From Tropicibacter alexandrii (GTDB taxonomy: Bacteria; Pseudomonadota; Alphaproteobacteria; Rhodobacterales; Rhodobacteraceae): a stretch of 64,000 bases of DNA. The position numbers were made by a program, and so were the translations under genes. The notes below the pieces were generated by a model that did not search any database, had not been told where the DNA came from, and saw nothing but the letters and a program-made list of their open reading frames with translations. Positions 32,100 to 40,339 of the stretch are shown here, piece after piece. The DNA lies in NCBI RefSeq assembly GCF_003667315.2, contig NZ_RCTZ02000002.1, forward strand, positions 1-64,000, given 5' to 3'. Numbering within the stretch: position 1 is the stretch's first letter; every line of letters begins with the position of its first letter.

Positions 32100-32975
32100 T
32101 CAGAGGTCGTCGCCCTGCTTGACCTCGCGGCGGACCTGACCCCAAGACAGCAGCGCAAAGATGAAGGTGCCGCCGGTGATGTTGCCCGCCAGCACCGGCA
32201 AGAAGAACATCGTGATCGCGGACCCCAGCTGCATTTCCCCGTGCCACATCAGCAGCCCCAGTTCGACGCTGCCCGCGACGATATGGGCAAACCCGCAGAC
32301 CGCCATCATCCATGTCACCGTCAGGATGACGAAGAACGAATTGCCACCCGCCGAAGGCATGATCCAGACGATCGCCGCGACCAGCATCCCGGCGGGCATC
32401 GAGCGCAGGAAATTCGTGAGGGCGTCTTCGCCGACGCCGTGGCGCGAGATCGCCAGAAGGCTTTCATGCAGGGACTGGGTCACCACGCCCTCCACCGACA
32501 GCACACCAGAGGCGATGGCGGCACCGACGACATTCGCGCTCAGAACGATGGCCCAAAGCCGCGCCGTGCGATTCATGCACCACATGGACCGGCGCGATAT
32601 CACTGGCAGCACGGTGGTGATGGTGTTCTCGGTGAACAATTGCATCCGACCGAGGATCACGATCAGGAAGCCGACCGAGTAGCCAAAGCTTTCCACGAGG
32701 ATGGCCCAGTCCGCCTCGGGCAGGCCACTGTGCAGCGCGGCCCGCGCGATCACCGACAGGCTGATGAAGATGCCCGCCGCGAGGCCGGACCAGACCAGCG
32801 ACATGGCCGGGCGCGACAGTTCCTCGTCGCCATCGCGGCGGATGACCTCGTAGATCAGGCGGGCGGACAGGCGCGTGGCCCGCGTGACGGATTCCTCTTC
32901 GGACTCGGCGTGGATCGTCTGGGGTTCCTCGTCCGAGTCCTTGATGCCGCTGGGGCGGTTTGTGGTGTCGGTCAT
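32100..32975 (-). CDS. Formate/nitrite transporter (FNT) family channel
   Basis: A 291-residue membrane protein with six hydrophobic spans in the FNT arrangement. FNT features include VESFGYSVGFLIVILGRMQLFTEN, split here by span, and the second half FAHIVAGSVELGLL-W followed by LPVLAGNITGGTFIF. The cytoplasmic N-terminus is acidic. It could move formate, nitrite or other small monocarboxylates. It follows the first GMC operon on the same strand, 37 nt after the small-subunit stop, so partial co-transcription is possible. Confidence 0.85.
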   Translation of the reverse strand: MTDTTNRPSGIKDSDEEPQTIHAESEEESVTRATRLSARLIYEVIRRDGDEELSRPAMSLVWSGLAAGIFISLSVIARAALHSGLPEADWAILVESFGYSVGFLIVILGRMQLFTENTITTVLPVISRRSMWCMNRTARLWAIVLSANVVGAAIASGVLSVEGVVTQSLHESLLAISRHGVGEDALTNFLRSMPAGMLVAAIVWIMPSAGGNSFFVILTVTWMMAVCGFAHIVAGSVELGLLMWHGEMQLGSAITMFFLPVLAGNITGGTFIFALLSWGQVRREVKQGDDL

Positions 32976-33012
32976 GCGTGGCCTCGCGGGGCGGGGACCG
33001 GGTGGGTCCGTG

Positions 33013-33429
33013 TCATGCGCCCACCGGTTTCTCGGCCCAGTAGCCGGGCAGGCCGCCGCAATAGCTGGGGACGTTCAGACTGTCCTCGACGGCGGCGAAC
33101 ATCAGCGCCTCGGCATAGGCATGGCGCTCGGACTCGGCGCCCTTGGGGGCATGCATGCCGGTGTATAGAAGGCCGAGCAGGGCTTGCTGCCCGTCTTCCT
33201 CGGCGGTTCCGGTGGCCAGCGCCTCGCGGGTGCGGGCTGGCAAAGCGCGCATCGCCCCGTTCAGCAGCGCGTCGGGGATCGTGTCAAAGCCCGAAAGCGT
33301 GCGGCAGGCCGCCGCGAAGGCGGGGCGCGAGGGGCCGGTCGTTTGCGCCAGCGCGCCCACCGGCACCAACGCGGCGGCCGATGTGCCCGCCAGAAAGAGG
33401 CGGCGGCTGAGGATCGGGTGGTCAGTCAT
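33013..33429 (-). CDS. TAT-exported small subunit of a GMC-type sugar/polyol dehydrogenase
   Basis: A 138-residue protein with a twin-arginine signal (LSRRLFLAGTSAAALVPVGALAQ, split by h-region) and the pattern of the sorbitol/sugar dehydrogenase FAD-SLDH small subunit. It probably forms a complex with the flavoprotein encoded two genes upstream and carries it through the TAT pore, since that subunit has no signal of its own. The start at 33429 overlaps the upstream cytochrome gene by 8 nt, indicating coupling. Confidence 0.8.
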   Translation of the reverse strand: MTDHPILSRRLFLAGTSAAALVPVGALAQTTGPSRPAFAAACRTLSGFDTIPDALLNGAMRALPARTREALATGTAEEDGQQALLGLLYTGMHAPKGAESERHAYAEALMFAAVEDSLNVPSYCGGLPGYWAEKPVGA

Positions 33430-34033
33430 TGCGGGTCTCCGTGGCGGTCCAGCCAGCATAGTAGCGGGCGAGATCGGCGATCTCGGGGTCGTTCAGCCGC
33501 CCGGCAAAGGCGCGCATCCGTCCCATCGGATCGGATCTGCGCGTGCCTTCGGCATAGGCGCGCAACTGGCTGGCAAGGTAGCTCTCGGGCTGGCCGTGCA
33601 GGCGCGGCGCGGTGCGGGACCGGTCGCTGCCCGGCGACAGGGCGTGGCAGCTGGCACAGGGCGGCAGGCCGCGGGCCCAGTCGCCCTGCATCACCAGATC
33701 CGGCGCCGCGTTGGCCGGTTCGGTCACAACGTCGGGCCGAGGCGCGTCGGCATACATGCGCGCCATGGCCCCGCGCCCCTTGTCCAGCGCCTCGGCGGTC
33801 AGTTGCATCTGGCGGTGCTGCCGGTCGCCTTCGACGAAGGCGCGCAACTGGTTTTCAAGGTAGCGGATCGGCTGGCCGCGCAGGTCGGGAAAGATCAGGC
33901 CTTGAGTGTGCGGTTCCGGGCCGACGGTATGGCAGGCCGGGCAATTCAGCAGGACATCGGCGGACTGCGCCGCAGCGCCCATCGGCCAAAGCGCCAGCAT
34001 CAGGGCTGCGACACGGGCGAACAGGCGGGTCAT
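33422..34033 (-). CDS. Diheme cytochrome c (c4-like), electron acceptor of the GMC dehydrogenase
   Basis: A 203-residue periplasmic protein (signal MTRLFARVAALMLALWPMGAAAQ) with two heme-c sites, CPACH and CASCH, each followed by a similar LRGQP/LHGQP-YL-NQL/SQL segment, showing an internal duplication as in cytochrome c4. It overlaps the GMC gene by 4 nt. It likely takes electrons from the dehydrogenase and passes them to an oxidase. Confidence 0.88.
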   Translation of the reverse strand: MTRLFARVAALMLALWPMGAAAQSADVLLNCPACHTVGPEPHTQGLIFPDLRGQPIRYLENQLRAFVEGDRQHRQMQLTAEALDKGRGAMARMYADAPRPDVVTEPANAAPDLVMQGDWARGLPPCASCHALSPGSDRSRTAPRLHGQPESYLASQLRAYAEGTRRSDPMGRMRAFAGRLNDPEIADLARYYAGWTATETRND

Positions 34034-35649
34034 GGGCGGGCCTCCGTCGCGATGTGATCGCCCAGACGCAGCGCCAGCGCCGCGATGGTCAGCGTGACAT
34101 TGACGCTGGAGACGGATGGAAAGGTCGAGGACGAACTGATCCACAGATTCGGGTGATCGTGGGTGCGGCAATCGGCATCGACCACGCTGTCGCGGGGATC
34201 GTCGCCCATGATCGTCGCGCCGGTGATGTGGTTATTGGGCAGGTAGCCGTCATTGTGCTCGACGCTGCCGGGGGCAGCACCCAACGTCGCGGCGATTTCT
34301 TCGACGCGGGCTCTGGTGTCCTTCGCGGCGCGGGCCACGTAGTCATCGACATCGTAGTGGATTTCCGGGCGCGGCAGGCCCAGCTGGTCGGTCTTGCCCT
34401 CGGTCGAGGGGCGAATGCGGTTCGACGGGTCGGGCAGCTGTTCGTGAAACGCGGTGATGACCTGCCGCCGGGCGGTCCGGTGGCGCACGGCCTGCCGCAG
34501 CGCCTCGCCGGTCAGGCCTTCGTCGATGGCGGCCTTCGCAATGCCCTCCACCGGGTTCATGTTCAGGATCATCAGCTTGCGCGCGGCGTGCTCGCTGCGA
34601 AAGTCGCCGTCGCGCAGGTTGGTGATGGCCGAGATCACGTTCGGCCCGCGCCCCGGCCACAGCGGCATCTCGCTGTCGAAGGAGGACGAGCTGCCGGGAT
34701 GGTCCATCAGGTTGCGTCCGACCATGTCAGACCTGTTCGCCACCCCGTCGGGGGCGTTTTCCTGCGTCGACATCAGCAGGATCTTCGGCCCCTCGATCCC
34801 ACCTGCGGCCAGCACGAAGCGGTCGGCCTCGACGCGGATTTCCTCGCGGCTGGGGGTCAGGTAGCGCGCGGCGGTGATCTTGCCCTCGGGGCCGACCTCC
34901 AGCCGATGGACGACCGCGCCGGTCACCAGTTGCGCCCCGGCGGCCTGCGCCTTTTCCACGGCGACATTGCCGGAATACTGCGCGCCGATCGGGCAGATCG
35001 GCATGCAGTTGGCATTGCCGCAACAGGGCGGGCGATCGTCATAGACCTGCTGGTTGTTGCGGGCCTGCGGGGCGCTGATATGGGCATATCCCAAGGCCGA
35101 CAGCTTTTCTTGAAAGACCCTGTCCATGTAGGACAGCGGCGCGGCAGGCATCGGATACGGTCCGGAGCGGGGCGCATCGAAGGGGGCGTCCTCGGGACCG
35201 GCGACGCCCATCTCGGCTTCGGCCTCGGCGTACCACGGCTCGATGTCCCAGTAGTCCAGCGGCCAGTCGCGCCCGACGCCGTACCGGGATTTCAGCTTCA
35301 TGTCGTTGGGCAGATAGCGCCATGTCGCCGCCGCCCAGTGCCAAGTCGTGCCCCCCACGGCGCGGATATATTGCTGGTTGTAGGGGCGGGGGCCTTTCTG
35401 GATCAGGTAGTCGTCGGTGCGGGCGACCTGCGGCTGCGGGGCGTGTGGCACTTCCGGGTAGGGCGACATCATCGTCTGCGCGCCAGCCTGCCGGAACCGG
35501 TCCACCAGATCCTCGCGGCGCAGTTCGGGACCGTCGCACAGGATCGTCACGCGCATCCCGGCCAAGGCCGCCTTGTGCGCAACCATGCCACCGGCGATAC
35601 CGGCGCCGATCACAAGCAGCTGCGGCCGGTGCGGGAGAGTGTAGACCAT
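34030..35649 (-). CDS. GMC family FAD-dependent dehydrogenase (gluconate/sorbitol/sugar type)
   Basis: A 539-residue flavoprotein. The FAD-binding GxGxxG is in LVIGAGIAGGMVAH (residues 12-25). The cysteine motif CCGNANCMPIC (Cys209, 210, 215, 219) matches the site that binds a [3Fe-4S] cluster in FAD-glucose dehydrogenases. The C-terminal signature SSSTFPSVSSVNVTLTIAAL is typical of the membrane-bound GMC group. It has no signal peptide, so export on the TAT-carrying small subunit is inferred. First gene of a three-gene operon preceded by a perfect GGAAC-N16-CGTT promoter. The substrate (aldose, polyol or gluconate) cannot be fixed. Confidence 0.9.
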   Translation of the reverse strand: MVYTLPHRPQLLVIGAGIAGGMVAHKAALAGMRVTILCDGPELRREDLVDRFRQAGAQTMMSPYPEVPHAPQPQVARTDDYLIQKGPRPYNQQYIRAVGGTTWHWAAATWRYLPNDMKLKSRYGVGRDWPLDYWDIEPWYAEAEAEMGVAGPEDAPFDAPRSGPYPMPAAPLSYMDRVFQEKLSALGYAHISAPQARNNQQVYDDRPPCCGNANCMPICPIGAQYSGNVAVEKAQAAGAQLVTGAVVHRLEVGPEGKITAARYLTPSREEIRVEADRFVLAAGGIEGPKILLMSTQENAPDGVANRSDMVGRNLMDHPGSSSSFDSEMPLWPGRGPNVISAITNLRDGDFRSEHAARKLMILNMNPVEGIAKAAIDEGLTGEALRQAVRHRTARRQVITAFHEQLPDPSNRIRPSTEGKTDQLGLPRPEIHYDVDDYVARAAKDTRARVEEIAATLGAAPGSVEHNDGYLPNNHITGATIMGDDPRDSVVDADCRTHDHPNLWISSSSTFPSVSSVNVTLTIAALALRLGDHIATEARP

Positions 35650-35676
35650 GGGGCTCCGTCCTTTCCTCGAAGGGTC

Positions 35677-35701
35677 AACGGCTGGCCCGAGGGATGGTTC
35701 C
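35677..35701 (-). promoter_or_regulatory. EcfG-type promoter for the first GMC operon
   Basis: On the minus strand GGAAC (35701-35697), 16-nt spacer, CGTT (35680-35677), 28 nt before the GMC start codon and inside the 69-nt gap after PAP2. Exact consensus match. Confidence 0.7.
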
Positions 35702-35718
35702 GCACCGTGCGCGGGCCA

Positions 35719-36453
35719 TCAAGGATCGCGGGGCGGTTCGCAATTCTCCGGCTCGACATGGCCACGCCGCGCCAGCACCTGCGCCGCGCCAAAGCAGACA
35801 GCCGCCCAGCCCGCGCCTGCCAGCCAACCGGCGAAGACATCCGTTGGCCAATGCACCCCGAGATAGACGCGGCTGACCCCCACCAACAGCGTCAGCAGCA
35901 CGGCGCTGGCGAGGATGAACAGCTTGAGCCGACGCAGCGGTTGCACCCGCGCCAGCAGCACGCCAAGCGACAGGTAGGCGACGGCGGCCATCATCGAGTG
36001 ACCGGATGGAAAGCTGGCGGTGTGGACGATGGACCCGTGCGGCACGAGGTCGGGCCGAGGCCGGTCGAACAGCACCTTGGCGATGCTGGACAGGGCGATG
36101 CCGCCGCCCACCGCCGCCAGCAGGAACAGCATCGAACTGACCTTGTGGCGCATCAGGAAATAGCCCGACACCAGCAGCGTCGCCAGCGTCAGCACCACGG
36201 TGCCGCCAAGCGCGGTCAGGTCGCGGCCCATCTCTTCGACCCAAGGCGGTCCGATCGGGTCGGACAGGTCGCCGGGCACGCGCAGCGCCAGCAGGATGTC
36301 GCGGTCGAGATCGCGTGTCGCCCCCTCCAGCACCTCGTCGGCCAACTCGGCGACACCCCAGAACAGGCAGACCACGAGGACGAGATAGGCGAGCCAGCGC
36401 AGTTCGACCTTGCGGGCGAGGGTGGCAAGCCCGGTTTGCGTGAGATCTGTCAT
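35719..36453 (-). CDS. PAP2-type membrane phosphatase
   Basis: A 244-residue inner-membrane protein with about six spans and the three acid-phosphatase motifs: KVLFDRPRP, FPSGHS and SRVYLGVHWPTDV. It likely dephosphorylates a lipid such as phosphatidylglycerol phosphate, undecaprenyl pyrophosphate or lipid A-related substrates on the periplasmic face. AAGGAA precedes ATG 36453. It follows the large MscS-type gene by 29 nt on the same strand. Confidence 0.93.
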   Translation of the reverse strand: MTDLTQTGLATLARKVELRWLAYLVLVVCLFWGVAELADEVLEGATRDLDRDILLALRVPGDLSDPIGPPWVEEMGRDLTALGGTVVLTLATLLVSGYFLMRHKVSSMLFLLAAVGGGIALSSIAKVLFDRPRPDLVPHGSIVHTASFPSGHSMMAAVAYLSLGVLLARVQPLRRLKLFILASAVLLTLLVGVSRVYLGVHWPTDVFAGWLAGAGWAAVCFGAAQVLARRGHVEPENCEPPRDP

Positions 36454-36482
36454 GGGGTGTTCCTTCGTTGCATGGGCTGATG

Positions 36483-38216
36483 TCATCCCGCCCCGACGGC
36501 GCGTGTCCGGGCGGAACCGTCCCGCGCCCCGACATCCAGCACACGCGACCGGGCGATCCACTCGGGATGCTCGTCGCGCAGGCAGGCCATCAACTGTTCG
36601 CGCAACCGGCTCTGGGCGGTCCAGCCGGTCGAGGGGTCCGGCATCATCGCGTAAAAGCTGACCTTCAGCCCCGCCTCGGACTGGTCCGTGGCGTAGACAA
36701 AGGCGTTCTCGGGTTCGATCACCTCCTCGTCGCGGTCCAGCATCCGGCAAAAGGAGGCGCGCAGCGCGTCGACATCGGCCATGGGATCGACCCAGATATC
36801 GATGACCCGCATCATCCGCGCCTCGGTGACGGACCAGTTCTCGAACGGTTTCGAGACGAAGTAGGTCACGGGCACGACGATGCGGCGGTTGTCCCATGTC
36901 CGCAGCCGCAGGAAGGTGTAGAAGATTGCCTCGACATAGGCCCACTCGCCCTCGAAGAACACCGCGTCGCCGATCCGTACCGGTTTGGCAAAGGCGATCT
37001 GAAGCGAGGCGATGATGTTGCCCAGCACCGCCTGACCGGCGATCCCCAGCACCACCGTCAGCACACCGGCCGATGCCAGCAGCGTCATGCCGATGCTGTC
37101 GAACAGGTTCAGCTGCAGCAACACGATGGTTGCCGCGATGCCGACCGTCGCCAGCACGATCAACCGGCGCAAGGCGTAGATCGAGGTGTAAAAGGACCGC
37201 TCGTCGAAGCTGCGCTTGTCGTCGATCTCGCCGACGAAGCGCAGGGTGATCTTGTGCAGGATGGCATCGAGGATGCGCAGCGCGGTCACGCCCAATGCCC
37301 AGACCATGACGATGGTCAGCGTCGGGCGCAGAAAGGCCTGAACCGGGCTGGAAAAGGAGATCACCCAAGACAGGATCGCCTGCGCCGCACCCGCCATAAC
37401 GATCAGCGCCACCGGCAGGCGGCTTCTGGTCAGCCCGGTTTTCAACCAGTTTCGCGAGGCCCGCGTGGCCATCAGATGCACCGCCCTATGCGCCGCCCAC
37501 CCCAGTCCGAACACCAGCAGCGCCAGCAGCGGCAGGGCAATCCATTCCCACAGCCACAGGCCTGCCACCTCGTGTTTCAGGGCCGTGGGTATCAGGCTTT
37601 CGTAGCGTCTCGGGCCGAAGGCGTCGTAAAGCGGCGGCACGTTCGCCACGGTCTGCGGGGTGAACAGCCAGACCGGCGCGCCGTCCGGCGGCTTGAACCG
37701 GGCGAGGCGCAGGTCATAGGCGGTGCCCCCGGCTTCGAGCGTGTCGAGATGCAGGTTTCGGCGCGGCTTTGGCTCGGGACCGTTCGCGCCGGGCCTGCGC
37801 TCGATCATGGCATCGGGCCGGGCGGGCATCGACGACCAGTCGATCCAGACCTGCCGCCGCAGGACCGAGGCGAGCATGCGGGCGCGCTCGGGCCCGACTT
37901 GGGCGCGATCCTGTTCGGAGATGCGCGAGAGGTTGAGATACTGCGCCGCCACCGCGTAATCGCCGCGCTCGACCGCAGCCATGTAGCCACGCAGGGCCTG
38001 ACGCGGAGTGGACCTGTCCACCGCGTCGCCGCTGTCCGCAAGATACGCATCGGCGGCGATCTCGTACCACAGGTCGGTCTTGTCCTGTGCGGCGGCACCC
38101 GCCCCGTGGCAAAGGATCACGACGGCGCATAGCAGCCACCGCAGGGGTGACAGCAGCGCCGGTGCGGCGCCGGGCCGTGCGCGACTGCGCGGCGTGATGC
38201 GGGTCGTCCAGTTCAC
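36483..38216 (-). CDS. Large MscS-family mechanosensitive channel
   Basis: About 577 residues. An export signal (LLCAVVILCHGAGAAAQ) is followed by a periplasmic domain of about 150 residues, then several membrane helices and the conserved MscS core (SAGVLTVVLGIAGQAVLGNIIASL as the pore helix with adjoining loop, then GDAVFFEGEWAYVEAIFYTF and NWSV). The periplasmic extension resembles MscK/YbdG-type larger channels. The start is uncertain; GTG 38216 places the signal peptide at the N-terminus, whereas the frame is open to 38372. It releases solutes on hypo-osmotic shock. Confidence 0.88.
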   Translation of the reverse strand: MNWTTRITPRSRARPGAAPALLSPLRWLLCAVVILCHGAGAAAQDKTDLWYEIAADAYLADSGDAVDRSTPRQALRGYMAAVERGDYAVAAQYLNLSRISEQDRAQVGPERARMLASVLRRQVWIDWSSMPARPDAMIERRPGANGPEPKPRRNLHLDTLEAGGTAYDLRLARFKPPDGAPVWLFTPQTVANVPPLYDAFGPRRYESLIPTALKHEVAGLWLWEWIALPLLALLVFGLGWAAHRAVHLMATRASRNWLKTGLTRSRLPVALIVMAGAAQAILSWVISFSSPVQAFLRPTLTIVMVWALGVTALRILDAILHKITLRFVGEIDDKRSFDERSFYTSIYALRRLIVLATVGIAATIVLLQLNLFDSIGMTLLASAGVLTVVLGIAGQAVLGNIIASLQIAFAKPVRIGDAVFFEGEWAYVEAIFYTFLRLRTWDNRRIVVPVTYFVSKPFENWSVTEARMMRVIDIWVDPMADVDALRASFCRMLDRDEEVIEPENAFVYATDQSEAGLKVSFYAMMPDPSTGWTAQSRLREQLMACLRDEHPEWIARSRVLDVGARDGSARTRAVGAG

Positions 38217-38283
38217 GAAAACCCAACCCGCGCCGGGCGGCGACGGTTCCGGCGCGTGGCCGGGGGGGATGGACGGGTGCAAT

Positions 38284-38308
38284 GGAACGGGCCCCGGCAG
38301 GCCACGTT
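38284..38308 (+). promoter_or_regulatory. EcfG-type promoter for the SDR gene
   Basis: GGAAC (38284-38288), 16-nt spacer, CGTT (38305-38308), 39 nt upstream of the SDR start codon. Exact consensus match. Confidence 0.72.
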
Positions 38309-38347
38309 GATCTGCCAGCCACCCATCGAACCGCACAGGAGGACACC

Positions 38348-39202
38348 ATGACACGACATGCGAAGATTCCACCGCAGCATCAGGACGCCATGCCCGCCGC
38401 CGAACACCGGATGACGCCCGCGCCAGACTGGCGCCCGCGCTATCCCGGCAGCGGACGATTGCAAGGGAAGACCGCGCTTGTCACCGGCGGCGACAGCGGC
38501 ATTGGTCGCGCGGTGGTCGCGCTGTTCGCCCGCGAGGGCGCAGATATCGGCATCATCTACCTGAACGAGGATCGCGACGCCGAGGACACCCGCAAGATCG
38601 TCGAGGAGGAGGGGCGGACGTGTCATCTGGTCAAGGCCGATCTGGGCGACCGCGACGCGGCCTTTGCCGCGGTCGGCGAGCTTGCCGAACGGCTTGGGCG
38701 CATCGACGTGCTGGTGAACAACGCCGCACAGCAATTCGTCGAGTTCGACCTGCGCGACATTTCCGAAGAGCAGTTGCGCCGGACGTTCGACAGCAACGTG
38801 ATGGGCTATTTCTTCGTCACGCAGGCGGCGCTGGACCATATCCCCGATGGCGGCGCCATCGTGAACACGGCCAGCGTCAACGCCTTCAAGGGCAACGACA
38901 AACTGGTGGACTACACCGCCACGCGGGGCGCGGTCTCGGCCTTTTCGCGGTCGATCGCGACGCAGCTTCTGGATCGCGGCATCCGGGTGAACGCGGTCGC
39001 GCCCGGTCCGATCTGGACGCCGTTCATTCCCGGCAGCATGTCCGGTGAGATGGTCGAGGATTTCGGCGCGCATGCGCCAATGGGCCGACCCGGCCAGCCT
39101 TGCGAAGTCGCGCCGTCCTACCTGTTCCTCGCGTGCGAGGATGGCAGCTATTTCACCGGCCAGACGCTGCACCCGAATGGCGGCATGATCGTCGGCAGTT
39201 AA
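38348..39202 (+). CDS. SDR family oxidoreductase with Arg in place of the catalytic Lys
   Basis: A 284-residue short-chain dehydrogenase of the long-N-terminus stress group (YghA/YdaD-like): TGGDSGIG nucleotide loop at residues 46-53, NNAA at the NAG position, catalytic Ser in NTASVNAFKG, and the C-terminal FFTGQ-type block (here SYFTGQTLHPNGG). The usual Tyr-x3-Lys reads Tyr189-Thr-Ala-Thr-Arg193, so the catalytic lysine appears substituted. AGGAGG precedes ATG 38348. Its own EcfG-like promoter suggests a general stress role. Divergent from the MscS gene. Confidence 0.9.
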   Translation: MTRHAKIPPQHQDAMPAAEHRMTPAPDWRPRYPGSGRLQGKTALVTGGDSGIGRAVVALFAREGADIGIIYLNEDRDAEDTRKIVEEEGRTCHLVKADLGDRDAAFAAVGELAERLGRIDVLVNNAAQQFVEFDLRDISEEQLRRTFDSNVMGYFFVTQAALDHIPDGGAIVNTASVNAFKGNDKLVDYTATRGAVSAFSRSIATQLLDRGIRVNAVAPGPIWTPFIPGSMSGEMVEDFGAHAPMGRPGQPCEVAPSYLFLACEDGSYFTGQTLHPNGGMIVGS

Positions 39203-39211
39203 CGGAGCTGT

Positions 39212-39236
39212 GGGCCGGCCACCACCGGGCCGGCCC
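39212..39236. terminator. GC-rich hairpin between SDR and Gfo/Idh genes
   Basis: GGGCCGGCC (39212-39220), 7-nt loop, GGCCGGCCC (39228-39236) forms a 9-bp stem just after the SDR stop. There is no T tract, so it may be a weak terminator or a dispersed palindrome. Confidence 0.4.
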
Positions 39237-39322
39237 GACCTTGGTCACGTCGAACGGATGGCCCTTGGCGCCGGCCTTCAGGATGCCAGAGGCCCCGCCG
39301 GCAATCAGCGCGGCCCTGTCCT

Positions 39323-40339
39323 TCAATCCATGATTCTTGATCCATCTCGTGCCCCTGCGTCCGTGTCCGTCTGGCGCAGGTTCAGCCCCATCGCGTCGAG
39401 CACCGCGTTGACCGAGGCGGCCTCGGCCGGGGGAACGAGGCCGGGTGTTTCGCGCCCGTCGAGCCGGTCGAGGAACGGCACGATCCCCGTCCCGGCATCA
39501 AGCTGGCCAAGCGTCGTGGTCCGGGTCGGCGTCTCGGTGCCACGCGGTGTCAGGGTCAGGGTGCCGTCGTGCAGGGCGATGCGGCCCGTCGCACCGGTGA
39601 TGTCCAGTTCCAGCCGCATCGCCGTGTCGGTCCAGCCCGCCTCGACCACGCCGGTCGCGCCCGAGCAAAAGCGCAGCACGGCGGCGCCATGGTCATCCAC
39701 CGGCCAGCCCAGCGCGTTTCCGGTCTGCGCATGGCCCCGCGCGACCGGTCCCAGCAGCCATTGCAGCGCGTCGATCACGTGCACCGCCTCGTCGACGAAG
39801 CCGTCATAACAAGCCAGCGCCGGGTCGGTCATCCAGCAGTCGAGGTCGAGCCAATCGGCATAGCCGCCATCGTGGACGAACATCATCCGGGCGGCGATGA
39901 CGGTGCCGATGCGGTCCGCCGCGATCCAGTCGCGGGCGGTCTGCAAGGCGGGCAGTGTGCGAAAGAAATACCCGGTCTGAAGCAGCACACCCGCGGTTTC
40001 GGCCTGCTGGGCGATGGCGCGGGCGGCGCGGGCGTCCGAGGCCAGCGGTTTCTCGGCAAAGACCGGCAGGCCTGCGGCCAGCGCGGCGGGAATGTCGCGG
40101 TCGTGATGGGCGGTCTCGGAACACACCAGCACCCCATCGACGCCCAGCCCGGACAGGTCGTCCAAAGAGCCCAGCGCGGCGGCACCCAGATCGGCGCAGA
40201 GTTGGTCGCGCCGGTCGGTGTCGCGGTCATGCACGTGGCTGACATGCCAGCCGCGGTCGCGGATCATCCGCAGATGATCGGGAAGGTGCACATGCGCCCC
40301 ACCAAGAAGGGCAAGGCGGCGGTCGGGCAAGGTGGGCAT
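39323..40339 (-). CDS. Gfo/Idh/MocA family oxidoreductase
   Basis: A 338-residue NAD(P)-dependent dehydrogenase: an N-terminal Rossmann domain (LALLGGAHVHLPDHLRMI, then GVDGVLVCSETAHH), the family motif EKPLAS (residues about 95-100) with the catalytic Lys, and a C-terminal alpha/beta substrate domain. It probably acts on a sugar or inositol-type polyol. The start at 40339 overlaps the upstream MscS-type stop by one base (TGATG), so it is translationally coupled to it and lies in the operon headed by the symporter. Confidence 0.88.
   Translation of the reverse strand: MPTLPDRRLALLGGAHVHLPDHLRMIRDRGWHVSHVHDRDTDRRDQLCADLGAAALGSLDDLSGLGVDGVLVCSETAHHDRDIPAALAAGLPVFAEKPLASDARAARAIAQQAETAGVLLQTGYFFRTLPALQTARDWIAADRIGTVIAARMMFVHDGGYADWLDLDCWMTDPALACYDGFVDEAVHVIDALQWLLGPVARGHAQTGNALGWPVDDHGAAVLRFCSGATGVVEAGWTDTAMRLELDITGATGRIALHDGTLTLTPRGTETPTRTTTLGQLDAGTGIVPFLDRLDGRETPGLVPPAEAASVNAVLDAMGLNLRQTDTDAGARDGSRIMD

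Noticed and set aside
33184-36480. 1098-codon frame on the plus strand across the first GMC operon and PAP2
   Set aside because: Antisense shadow of four well-supported minus-strand genes; composition is low-complexity Arg/Gly/Ala/His.
38225-38250. EcfG promoter for the large MscS gene
   Set aside because: On the minus strand GGAAC-N17-GGTT has a -10 mismatch and would place the transcription start at the assumed start codon.
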